DNA of 64,000 nt from an uncultured bacterium (GTDB lineage Bacteria; Bacillota; Clostridia; Oscillospirales; Oscillospiraceae), in NCBI GenBank assembly GCA_946548895.1, contig CAMNQF010000010.1:16439-80438 (forward strand), in the 5' to 3' direction. The notes under the pieces were generated by a model. That model made no database searches and was not told the DNA's origin. It saw only the letters and a program-made list of their open reading frames with translations. The position numbers and the translations under genes are program-made. Of this stretch, positions 15,599-23,792 are shown piece after piece. How positions within the stretch are numbered: the stretch's first letter is position 1; every line of letters begins with the position of its first letter.

Positions 15599-16696
15599 AT
15601 GGAAAAGCTCAAAGCGTTCCTGAAGCGCAAGGACATTGTGATCTCCGCCAAGCGGTACGGCATCGACGCCCTGGGGGCCATGGCCCAGGGCCTGTTCTGC
15701 TCCCTGCTCATCGGCACCATCGTGAAAACCCTGGGCGAACAGCTGGGGCTGGCCTTCCTGGTGGACGTGGGCAATTACGCCTCCGCCATGAGCGGCGCGG
15801 CCATGGCGGTGGCCATCGGCTGGGCGCTGAAGGCCCCGCCCATGGTGCTGTTCTCCCTGGCCACGGTGGGCTACGCCGCCAACGCCCTGGGCAGCATCAC
15901 CCTGGACGGCGGCAAGGGGGCGGGCGGGCCGCTGGCGGTGCTGTTCATCGCCATCGTCGCCGCCGAGTGCGGCAAGGCCGTCTCCAAGGAGACGAAAGTG
16001 GACATTTTGGTCACTCCGCTGGTGACCATCCTGTCGGGCGTGGGGCTGTCCGCCCTGACGGCCCCGGCCATCGGCACCGCCGCCACCGCCATCGGGGCGG
16101 TCACCCGGCTGGCCACCGACGAGCAGCCCCTGCTCATGGGCGTGCTGGTGAGCGTGGTTATCGGCATGGCGCTGACCCTGCCCATCTCCTCCGCCGCCAT
16201 CTGCGCGGCCTTCAGCCTCACCGGGCTGGCCGGGGGGGCCGCGGTGGCGGGCTGCTGCGCCAACATGGTGGGCTTCGCCGTGCTGTCCTTCCGGGAAAAC
16301 CGCTGGGGTGGCCTGGTGAGCCAGGGCATCGGCACCTCCATGCTCCAGATGGGCAACATTGTGAAAAACCCCCGGATCTGGCTGCCCGCCATCCTCACAT
16401 CAGCCATCACCGGCCCCATCGCCACCTGCGTGTTCAAGCTGGAGATGAACGGCCCCCCCGTGTCCGCCGGCATGGGCACCTGCGGCCTGGTGGGGCAGAT
16501 CGGCGTGTGGACCGGCTGGATCGCCCCCAGTGAGCAGGCCCTGGCCAACGGCGCCGCCGCCATCGCGCCGGGTCCCTTTGAGTGGACGGGCCTGATCCTC
16601 ATCTCCTTTGTCCTCCCGGCGGCGCTGTGCTGGGCCCTCGGCCTGCTGTTCCGCCGGATCGGCTGGATTCGGGAGGGCGACCTCAAGCTGGACTGA
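15599..16696 (+). CDS. PTS_EIIC_2-family membrane transporter, predicted niacin-related uptake
   Basis: The protein has 365 residues and about ten membrane segments with the glycine/alanine-rich pattern of the PTS_EIIC_2 family (YGIDALGAMAQGLFCSLLIG, MNGPPVSAGMGTCGLVGQ, FEWTGLILISFVLPAAL). No IIA/IIB domain or phosphorylated residue is visible, so sugar phosphotransfer is unlikely. It directly follows niaR and its promoter carries the large palindrome. I infer regulation by niacin and a role in vitamin or precursor transport; the substrate is not proven. A terminator follows. Confidence 0.75.
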   Translation: MEKLKAFLKRKDIVISAKRYGIDALGAMAQGLFCSLLIGTIVKTLGEQLGLAFLVDVGNYASAMSGAAMAVAIGWALKAPPMVLFSLATVGYAANALGSITLDGGKGAGGPLAVLFIAIVAAECGKAVSKETKVDILVTPLVTILSGVGLSALTAPAIGTAATAIGAVTRLATDEQPLLMGVLVSVVIGMALTLPISSAAICAAFSLTGLAGGAAVAGCCANMVGFAVLSFRENRWGGLVSQGIGTSMLQMGNIVKNPRIWLPAILTSAITGPIATCVFKLEMNGPPVSAGMGTCGLVGQIGVWTGWIAPSEQALANGAAAIAPGPFEWTGLILISFVLPAALCWALGLLFRRIGWIREGDLKLD

Positions 16697-16710
16697 TCCC
16701 GCGCTTCCGC

Positions 16711-16737
16711 GCCCCGCCCATCCGGGCGGGGCGTTTT
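16711..16737 (+). terminator. Intrinsic terminator
   Basis: GCCCCGCCC/GGGCGGGGC stem with a 4-base loop followed by GTTTTTG. Confidence 0.9.
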
Positions 16738-16892
16738 TGATGGGGCCGGCGATGGCTTTCATCCTGCCGCCGCCAGCATACGAAGCTGGAAGGGCGGCTT
16801 GGCGGAATGAATTAAATGCAATCCCGCATACCGCGAATGGAAAATAATCTCGACTTTACAACAAAGATATGCTATACTAAATTTGCCGTATT

Positions 16893-17060
16893 TTAAGGAA
16901 CCTCTGAACAAATGCGTCTGCGGCGCATTGCGGATCTTTTTCGCCACAACTTCGTTGTGATTTCTTGAAATAAACACAATTATTCCTGCGAAATCCCGCC
17001 TCGTTGCGGCGAAAAATCTCTCGCAAATCGCTCGTGCCGATTTATTCAGAGGTTCCTTAA
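16893..17060. mobile_element. MITE-like element with terminal inverted repeats
   Basis: About 168 bp bounded by TTAAGGAACCTCTGAACAAA on the left and the near-perfect inverse of this on the right (one C/T difference in 21). The interior is also partly self-complementary (GCGGATCTTTTTCGCC against GGCGAAAAATCTCTCGC). There is no coding capacity. The TTAA at both edges could be the target duplication. It sits after a -10-like TATACT (16873-16878) and before the RyR/TIR genes. Confidence 0.75.
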
Positions 17061-17131
17061 TTGTGGATATTTTGGCAAAGCGCGGAGACTGCGGAGCCCT
17101 TTGAGAAAAGAAAACTTCGTGGAGGTATGGC

Positions 17132-19141
17132 ATGGGTTACACAAACGTGAGAGAGCCGGCGAGGCAATACGAGGCTTTCAGCCTGGAGGGAGCCGCGTTG
17201 ACGTTCCTTCGGGACCGTTGTGAGGGCTTGCGGTTCAGTGCCGGAAAGGCCGAGGAGGAAGCTCGGACGGGCAAACTGCTGGGGACCAGCCTCAAAAAGG
17301 GAGAAGTCCCTTATCATCAGCAGATGGACACAGACCGGCTGTGCCTGGAAAATGCCCTTCGGCGCTTCCTGCGTTCCGGGCGGAAGGAAGACGCCTTCGA
17401 CGTGTATTTTTGCTACCTGGAGATGTTCGTGGGGGACTATAAAAAGGCGAAACGGATGATTGAACTGCTGTCAGAGTTTGAGGCAAATGGCAGCGGCCTC
17501 TTGATGAAGCACCGGGACCACTACGCCCACTCGGTCTATGTCTTCGCCCTGGGCCTGGCCGTCTATCAGACCAGCGAGGCCTACCGGAACGCCTATCAGG
17601 AGGCCTATCAGCTGGATGACAGCCATCCGGCTGCCTGCCACTTCCTGCGTTTCTGGGGTATGGCATCCCTTTTCCATGATATTGGCTACCCGTTTGAACT
17701 GCCCTTTGAACAGGTGGCTTCCTACTTCGAAGTGGAGGGAGAACCGCGGAAAAACCGGCCTTTCGTAGCCTACCGGGCGTTGGAGCCCTTTGTGAAGATC
17801 CCTGATTCCGTGGTAAAGCGGCTGGAAACCCTTTGCGGCGGCGCCGTTTACGAAACCACCGACGGGCTGTTTGCCGGCCTTCTGGCTGAAAGGCTGGGAG
17901 AGAAGTACCGCTTTACGGAACTTCAGATGCTCCAGGTCCTTCGTGAGAAGCCTGCGGAACCGAATCGGTTCGGCTATTATATGGACCACGCCTATTTCAG
18001 CGCCACCGTGCTGTTTAAAAAGCTTTTCTGCGAACTGAACTGCCCCATGGAGCGGGAACACCTGGACGCGCTCACCGGCATTCTGGCCCATAATAGCCTC
18101 TACAAATTCAACATTGCGCATTACAAGGACAGGGGAAACACCCCGCTGGCCGCCTCTGACCACCCGCTGGCCTATTTGCTGATGCTCTGCGACGAACTTC
18201 AGTGCTGGGACCGCACCGCCTATGGACGCAACTCTAAGAGAGAGCTGCATCCGATGGGGTGCCGGTTTGATTTCAGCGGCGGGGCCATCCGAGCCACCTA
18301 CCTCTATGACAAGCGGGAGTTCGGGAAGATCAAGGTCTATCAAGACAACTACAAGGCCTGGAAGGACCGGGAACCGGCGGAGAAGAACTCGGAGGAGCAC
18401 AAGCTCTGGGAGGATAAGAAGCCGGGACTGAAGGCGTATGCCAGTATGTACGAGATCAACAAGCAAGGCGTTTCCAGCTTTCAGGCGGACATTGAGCGGA
18501 TCGTGGACCTGAGCGCCATCCGGCTCCAGGTGGGAACGGAGCTGGAAAAAAATGAGAAACAACGCTGCTATCTCTCCGACAGCAGTTTTCTTGGGCTGTA
18601 TAACTTTGCCATCGTGCTGAATGCCCGCTGGAGCAGCGGGGAGTGGAAACAAGCCCGGGCGGAGGGCCGGGAGGAGCAGTTCCTGCTGGACGAGAAAAAC
18701 CTGGAGAGGTTCTCCGGCAGCTTCGAGGCCCTTTCCTTGGAATACCAGCTTTCCAATATCAATCAGGCCAAGGCCTTTGCCCGGTATATGCAGGAAATCG
18801 GCTGCTTCTACACTGACCGGTCCGTGGACTTTGCGCTGGTGGACCGCTTTTCGGACGAGGAGCTGGATATCATCGGTCCTCTGGAGCACCAGCGCTGGCT
18901 CCAGGAACACTACGATATGGGCTGGACCTACGGCACCCCGGAGCGGGCGCAGCGGGAGCGGGTCCGGCAGCATTGGGATATGATCCCCGGCTGGACCGGG
19001 ACGGTTGTCCCTATGGAGCTGGCAGAGAAAAATTACAGGCGTTTGAATCCCGATGAGCAGTCAAAGGACACCGAACCCATGGAATGTATGCTGGCGATGA
19101 TGCGTATGTTTGACGGGCTGCGCATCTACCGGCTGTACTGA
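17132..19141 (+). CDS. HD-domain hydrolase with C-terminal RyR domain
   Basis: The protein has 669 residues. Candidate HD ligands appear in order: H130/H133 (HRDHYAHSVYVF), H182-D183 (SLFHDIGYPFELP), H286 (YYMDHAYFSATV), H320 (GILAHNSLYKF) and D354 (LMLCDELQCWD). This is the full H..HD..H..H..D set of metal-dependent HD phosphohydrolases. Residues of about 575-668 are a RyR-type domain with LEHQRW, GWTYG, a following basic stretch and KDTEPM. The ATG at 17132 follows GGAGG. It is the first gene of the candidate TIR/RyR system, 23 bases before the TIR gene. HD enzymes cleave nucleotide phosphoesters; I infer turnover or remodelling of a nucleotide signal. The substrate is unknown. Confidence 0.72.
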   Translation: MGYTNVREPARQYEAFSLEGAALTFLRDRCEGLRFSAGKAEEEARTGKLLGTSLKKGEVPYHQQMDTDRLCLENALRRFLRSGRKEDAFDVYFCYLEMFVGDYKKAKRMIELLSEFEANGSGLLMKHRDHYAHSVYVFALGLAVYQTSEAYRNAYQEAYQLDDSHPAACHFLRFWGMASLFHDIGYPFELPFEQVASYFEVEGEPRKNRPFVAYRALEPFVKIPDSVVKRLETLCGGAVYETTDGLFAGLLAERLGEKYRFTELQMLQVLREKPAEPNRFGYYMDHAYFSATVLFKKLFCELNCPMEREHLDALTGILAHNSLYKFNIAHYKDRGNTPLAASDHPLAYLLMLCDELQCWDRTAYGRNSKRELHPMGCRFDFSGGAIRATYLYDKREFGKIKVYQDNYKAWKDREPAEKNSEEHKLWEDKKPGLKAYASMYEINKQGVSSFQADIERIVDLSAIRLQVGTELEKNEKQRCYLSDSSFLGLYNFAIVLNARWSSGEWKQARAEGREEQFLLDEKNLERFSGSFEALSLEYQLSNINQAKAFARYMQEIGCFYTDRSVDFALVDRFSDEELDIIGPLEHQRWLQEHYDMGWTYGTPERAQRERVRQHWDMIPGWTGTVVPMELAEKNYRRLNPDEQSKDTEPMECMLAMMRMFDGLRIYRLY

Positions 19142-19164
19142 GCTATGGGGAGAGGAGGATGAAT

Positions 19165-20787
19165 ATGGCAGCGGAACTGGTTGGACTGGAATATTTGAGG
19201 CGAAACGAAATCAAGAACAAATCCTGTGACGCCTCACGTCCCTACGCGTTTATCAGCTACTCCCACGACCCCCGCGACGCCCAGATTGTGATGAACGTTT
19301 TCAATGTGCTCTATAACAAGGGCTACAATCTTTGGATCGACATCGCCAATATGCCCCACGACGAGAACGCCTGGAGCGACTGCGCCATCGGGGCCCTGCG
19401 GAACAAAAGCTGTTCCTTCGCCTTTTTCTTCCGAAGCGAGAGCTCCATGAGCAAGGAGACCATCGCCAAAGAATTGGAAACCATCAAGCGCCTCCGCCAT
19501 GTGCGCCGTATTGTGACGGTGGATATCTGGCATGACGAGGAGAACACGGCGGACCGCTATTACGATGAGCTGCTCAACAGCGATGACGACAGCGCCATGA
19601 AGTTCAAAGCCTGCGAACGCATCTGCAACATCGTCAGTATGGCCAATTCCGCCATCCGGCTGGCGGCGGATGTCCAGAACGATATCCCCAAGCTCGCGGA
19701 GTTCATGGAAGAGGAGCTGCTGGAACTGGGCGTTTTGCCCCTCACGCATGGCGATGGGCTTGACAGCGGGGTGGAGGCAACGGGGATTAAGCGGGCGCGG
19801 CCGCAGCCCCTGGGGGCGGCGGCCAACGGGCAGGAGGCGCCCGCGGAAACGGCGCAGCCGCCTGTCCCGGCCGGTGAGGAAGCCAATCCGCCGGGGAACG
19901 GCGCAATTCGGACGATCACCTTGCCGGATTTCATGAGGCAATACGGCCCGAATACCTTTGTAAAGAACACATTTCACAGCGTCCGGCTGGTTGGCAAGGG
20001 GGAATATGCCAAATATAACTCCGGGTTCTACCAGTCAACCTATCCCCTGGTCTGGAACTTTGTCGAAGGCCTGCTGAAGGAGCGGGGCGCGGCGTACATT
20101 CGGTTTGTCAATGAGCGGAACGCCGGGAGCAAGAACCCGCCCTTCATTACGGCGGAGGAGCAGCGGCGGCGGAAAGCGGCGGGAAGCAATGTGGCCTACC
20201 GCTGTCTGGAGGTACCGGGGCTGGAGAGCTGGGCCATGTGCATCCACTATGGACAGTATGCCTGGATCAACGACGTTCTCCGCAAGCGGATGCTGGAGCT
20301 GGACCTGCCGCTGGACGGTTTTTCGCTGGAGCACACCACAGGCCAGACGGAGAAAAACAAATCCACAGAGGTCACGGTGCCCGCCGGCGGCATCGCGGGG
20401 CCGGAGCATCTGGATGGCAAAGGCGGAAAACAGAGAAAACGGGCCCTGGAGGAAGGCGGCTATCACATCACCCTGTTTGGGGAGTACTGCCCTGGGTTGA
20501 GCCTGAAAAATATGATGCTGGCTGTGTTCAAAAAAACGCTGGGCCGCCACCCGGACAAGCTGGACCTGCTGCTGGAGGATCTGCCCTGCCTGGGCGAAGG
20601 GATCGAAATCAGGCGTGACGCCCATCCCTCGACCTTCCGTTCCGGGGAATCCGTTGCAATTGGCGGCCGGAGCATATCAATTGGTACCTCTCTGGGCCAG
20701 TCCCAAGTGCTGAACTATATCGGCCGCCTGATGCAAATATGCGGCGAGCCAAAAGAAAACCTGGTCATCAGCGGCTATGACTACTGA
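19165..20787 (+). CDS. TIR-domain protein with novel C-terminal domain
   Basis: The protein has 540 residues. Residues of about 27-160 are a TIR fold: YAFISYSHDPRDAQ (strand A), GYNLWIDIANMP (strand B/BB-loop), W70, FAFFFRSES and a candidate catalytic glutamate E103 in TIAKELETI (E98 is an alternative). A Pro/Ala-rich linker (about 205-245) leads to roughly 290 residues (250-540) that I do not recognise; it begins ITLPDFMRQYG and includes VPGLESWAMCIHYGQYAWIND. Bacterial TIR domains often hydrolyse or cyclise NAD+. The ATG at 19165 has AGGAGG 6 bases upstream; an ATG at 19159 touches the site. It is the second gene of the system. Confidence 0.8.
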   Translation: MAAELVGLEYLRRNEIKNKSCDASRPYAFISYSHDPRDAQIVMNVFNVLYNKGYNLWIDIANMPHDENAWSDCAIGALRNKSCSFAFFFRSESSMSKETIAKELETIKRLRHVRRIVTVDIWHDEENTADRYYDELLNSDDDSAMKFKACERICNIVSMANSAIRLAADVQNDIPKLAEFMEEELLELGVLPLTHGDGLDSGVEATGIKRARPQPLGAAANGQEAPAETAQPPVPAGEEANPPGNGAIRTITLPDFMRQYGPNTFVKNTFHSVRLVGKGEYAKYNSGFYQSTYPLVWNFVEGLLKERGAAYIRFVNERNAGSKNPPFITAEEQRRRKAAGSNVAYRCLEVPGLESWAMCIHYGQYAWINDVLRKRMLELDLPLDGFSLEHTTGQTEKNKSTEVTVPAGGIAGPEHLDGKGGKQRKRALEEGGYHITLFGEYCPGLSLKNMMLAVFKKTLGRHPDKLDLLLEDLPCLGEGIEIRRDAHPSTFRSGESVAIGGRSISIGTSLGQSQVLNYIGRLMQICGEPKENLVISGYDY

Positions 20788-20987
20788 GGAGAATACCCGG
20801 TGACCGGCCCTACCGGTACGCGCTTTCAGGAGCTAGCGGACCGGCGTTTTCACCATCGTGGGACAGATAGATCCATGCGGAGCGCTGGCACAGTTTCCTC
20901 CTGAGGTAGCTGCCCGCTGCTCTTCCCCGCGGCGGCGGAGGCGGGCCTGGGCGTCAAGGACCTGATGGACCGCTATGGAAGGAGGCT
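20788..20987 (+). other. Intergenic stretch with decayed ORF remnant
   Basis: Between the TIR and membrane genes, short readable segments in different frames (FTIVGQIDPCGALAQFPPEV, then AAAEAGLGVKDLMDRYGRRL) look like one protein interrupted by frameshifts. GAGGAG and a GTG at the 5' end would give only a 34-residue product. I do not recognise the parent family. Confidence 0.35.
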
Positions 20988-20993
20988 TTGCGT

Positions 20994-22388
20994 TTGCGCG
21001 GAATCGGGAAAATGCTGAAAAAATGGGCCCCTGTACTCAGCGTCTTGCCCTTTTTGCTGGGATCGGTGGGCTACGCTCTGGCGGGGGAGCGTCCGTTGGA
21101 CGCGATGTATGACAGCTTCAGCCTCTATTTTGTGAACCTGGTGTCAGACAGCTCCAACCCCCTTGTGGAGATAGCCCGCTGGACGGCGGCCCTGGTGACT
21201 ACCGCCGCGGTAATGTACGTGCTGAAACAAGTTTGGACCCGGTTAAGCTGGGCGGTGCTGTGCCTGGGGCGGGACAGCGTAGCGGTATACTGCGATGGGG
21301 AAGAGCGTGTGCAATTCCCGGACAAGGAACACAGCGTCATCTATCCGGGCCGGGAGTTCCGGCCCGGCGCCAAGTCCCATATCATCATGCTGGAGAGCGA
21401 CTGTGAGAGTCTGGCTTTCTATGAGGCCAACCGGGACCGGCTGCGGGGCCATTCGGTGTATATCGGCCTGCGGGAGCTGGACAAGGGCTTTATGCGGGAT
21501 GTTCCCGGCGTTGTCTTCTACGACATCAATGGCGCCGCGGCCCGGACGCTGTGGAAAACGCTCCGATTGTGGCGGCTGGGCCGTGAACGGCTCACTGTGG
21601 TAATCTGGGGCGGTGGACACCTGGGGCAGAATATCCTGGATTATGGGCTGCTGCTGAACTTATTTGCCCCCGATCAGGAGATTGCGTATCATCTGGTTGG
21701 GGATACCGCGCTGTATCAGATTAACCGGGAGCGGTTCCTCAGCGGGAACGCGGATACGGTTTCCTTTCATGACTGGGACAGCGCCCCGGCCTGGGAAGCG
21801 GTCCGGCGGGCGGATGTTGTGATTCTGGCGGAGGAATCCCCGGCGGAGCGGCTCCAGGCGCTGCGGATTGCCTGCGAAAGCGGAGTGGTGTACTACTATG
21901 CCCCCCAGGAGGCGGATGTTGGGAGGTATTTCAATTTTTCTCGCCTGCACGCCTTTGGAAAAGGACTGTATACCGATGAGAACATCCGCGGCGAGGCGCT
22001 GACCCGGCAGGCCAAAGCCCAGAATTATGACTATGCCAAAACTTATGGGCATCTCGCGCCAGAGGAAACGGCGGACGGGGCCTGGAAGAAGCTGGACGGC
22101 TTTACCCAATGGTCCAACATCTCCTCCACGGACTTTCAGGAGGTACTTCCAGACATTCTGGCAGCTCGTCCGGCCTTGACCGAGGAGGCGCTGGCGAAGT
22201 TGGAGCACCTCCGCTGGTGCCGGTTTCACACCCTGAATGGCTGGCGATATGGCATTCCTGAGAGCGGGAGCCGGGATGTAGAGAAACGGCGCCACAAGTG
22301 CCTGTGTCCATATGAGGAGCTGGAGCCGGAAGAGCGGGAGAAGGACCGGCTGGTGGTGCGCCGGGCGCTTTCACACGTGCGCGGTTGA
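20994..22388 (+). CDS. Membrane protein: channel-like helix pair, Rossmann (TrkA-N-like) folds and RyR domain
   Basis: The protein has 464 residues. Two membrane helices (about 12-30 and 62-85) flank a short re-entrant-looking loop (DAMYDSFSLYFVNLVS) placed like a K+ channel pore helix, but no TVGYG filter is present. Residues 92-180 and 200-320 are Rossmann-like, the second with GGGHLG (206-211) as in TrkA/RCK nucleotide-binding domains. Residues 395-460 are a RyR domain (LEHLRW, GWRYG, EREKDRLVVRRAL). The TTG at 20994 is chosen because AAGGAGG lies 8 bases upstream. I infer a ligand-gated membrane effector for a nucleotide signal. Confidence 0.72.
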   Translation: MRGIGKMLKKWAPVLSVLPFLLGSVGYALAGERPLDAMYDSFSLYFVNLVSDSSNPLVEIARWTAALVTTAAVMYVLKQVWTRLSWAVLCLGRDSVAVYCDGEERVQFPDKEHSVIYPGREFRPGAKSHIIMLESDCESLAFYEANRDRLRGHSVYIGLRELDKGFMRDVPGVVFYDINGAAARTLWKTLRLWRLGRERLTVVIWGGGHLGQNILDYGLLLNLFAPDQEIAYHLVGDTALYQINRERFLSGNADTVSFHDWDSAPAWEAVRRADVVILAEESPAERLQALRIACESGVVYYYAPQEADVGRYFNFSRLHAFGKGLYTDENIRGEALTRQAKAQNYDYAKTYGHLAPEETADGAWKKLDGFTQWSNISSTDFQEVLPDILAARPALTEEALAKLEHLRWCRFHTLNGWRYGIPESGSRDVEKRRHKCLCPYEELEPEEREKDRLVVRRALSHVRG

Positions 22389-22440
22389 AGACGGCGCCGC
22401 CATTCAGGGCCTGACATGGGCGGCCCCTGTTTTCGGGGCG

Positions 22441-22470
22441 TTTGGAATGCCCCGCATTTGGAATGCCCCG
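22441..22470 (+). repeat. Tandem 16-bp direct repeat
   Basis: TTTGGAATGCCCCG occurs at 22441-22454 and again at 22457-22470, in the spacer after the RyR membrane gene. Function unknown. Confidence 0.7.
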
Positions 22471-22488
22471 GCCAAGGGCGGCAGGCAG

Positions 22489-22550
22489 AAAACGGCCCTA
22501 CCCCACCCGAAGAACCGACAGGAAGCTTTGGGGTGGAGTAGGGCCGTTTA
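22489..22550. terminator. Bidirectional terminator between convergent genes
   Basis: AAACGGCCCTAC and GTAGGGCCGTTT pair, with further CCACCC/GGGTGG pairing inside. The minus strand continues with a U-rich run; it terminates DUF1848 and probably the RyR operon. Confidence 0.75.
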
Positions 22551-23486
22551 CAGGTCAAACCGAAGCTGGTCCGCCTTGCAGGAGGCCATTTTCCGCGGGG
22601 TGATTTTGTCCTCCGGGCCCGCCGCGCCGATCAGCAGCGGGGAATCCGGGTCATGGAGGGCGCTCTGGCTGGCCACGGTTTTCTCGCTGTAATTGGCGTA
22701 GCAGTACCGGCAGCCGTTGCGGCAGGTGTTGTAGGCGCCCACGTCCAGGGCCTCCACGCACCCGCACTCAGCGCGCTGGTTCTTATCCTTCTTCACGTCC
22801 AGAGGGCAGCCCAGCAGCTGCTCCCAGAGGCGGGGGTCAATGCACCTGCCGTGCTCAATGCCGTACTGCTCCAGGTCGATGCCCTCCGCGCAGGTGTCCA
22901 CCCGCAGGCCATAGCTGTGCGCCACCTCGGCCACGTGCTTGGCCATCTGGTTTTGCAGCTCCGGGGGAAAGGGGCTGGGGGCCAGGGGGGCAATGTTCCG
23001 CTTGGTTTTGTCGTAAAGGTCCAGGAAGCTGATGGTGCACTTCCGGGTATAGGGAGCCAGCCGCTTGGCCATGGCTTCGAAGTACCGAAAGTGATAATCC
23101 ATGGTGTAGGCGGCGTTGAGAAAAATGGGGTCGTACCGCCAGATCACCCGGTCGGGGCCAATGGCGTCTGACAGGCGTTGGAAAGCGGGGATGAGCACAC
23201 CGCTTTTGCTGGGCAGGGCGCGCTCCACATCGGCGCCGTAGCTGGTGAGGGTGAACTGGAAGCAGTACATATAGTCCCGCAGCTCGTCCAAGCGGTCCAG
23301 CATAGGGACAGGGTTCTTGGTCCAGAAGACGATGCCGTCCACCACCTCCGGGGACAGGCTGACCTGGCTGATCTGGCGGGGGTTCATGGGGTTGCGCACA
23401 TAGACGAAGCCCTCCCGCAGGCGGTTGAAGAACCAACGGGAGTAGAAGGAGGGGATGTCGGTGCGGCGGCTGGCGCTGATAATCAT
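22548..23486 (-). CDS. DUF1848 family protein with radical-SAM-like cysteine motif
   Basis: The protein has 312 residues, typical of DUF1848. It begins MIISASRRTDIPSFYSRWF and has FVYVRNPMNP, VVDGIVFWTKNP and IWRYDPIF. The C-terminus carries ECGCVEALDVGAYNTCRNG followed by CRYCYANY, cysteines that probably bind an iron-sulfur cluster. The function of the family is unknown; it is common in Clostridia. The ATG at 23486 follows GAGAGGAATCACGC. The minus-strand promoter TTGTGT-17-TAAAAT lies about 60 bases upstream. Confidence 0.9.
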   Translation of the reverse strand: MIISASRRTDIPSFYSRWFFNRLREGFVYVRNPMNPRQISQVSLSPEVVDGIVFWTKNPVPMLDRLDELRDYMYCFQFTLTSYGADVERALPSKSGVLIPAFQRLSDAIGPDRVIWRYDPIFLNAAYTMDYHFRYFEAMAKRLAPYTRKCTISFLDLYDKTKRNIAPLAPSPFPPELQNQMAKHVAEVAHSYGLRVDTCAEGIDLEQYGIEHGRCIDPRLWEQLLGCPLDVKKDKNQRAECGCVEALDVGAYNTCRNGCRYCYANYSEKTVASQSALHDPDSPLLIGAAGPEDKITPRKMASCKADQLRFDL

Positions 23487-23700
23487 GCGTGATTCCTCTC
23501 AAAGGTAAGAATGTTGTGGCAGAGCTGCGGCTCCGCTCATTTTAGCACATATGCCGGGGAAACACAACTTCTTTGCGCGGGATCGCGCTTTTTTGTTTTG
23601 TATGGTACACGGGCAGGTCCGGCTGACGGATGATTCCAGCGAATGAATGCCGTCTGGCGGGCAAAATCCATCATATTTTTTGGATTAAATAAGGAAAGTA

Positions 23701-23729
23701 TTGCGCACCCGGCAGGAAAATGGTATGAT
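23701..23729 (+). promoter_or_regulatory. Promoter of the SLH surface protein
   Basis: TTGCGC (23701-23706), 17 bases, TATGAT (23724-23729). The rest of the 23487-23792 intergenic region shows only the divergent DUF1848 promoter. Confidence 0.7.
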
Positions 23730-23792
23730 AAAAATAGAAAATGCCTCTACAGGTTTCGCGGACAGCTCAATTAGGAAAGGAAGCTGAACATT

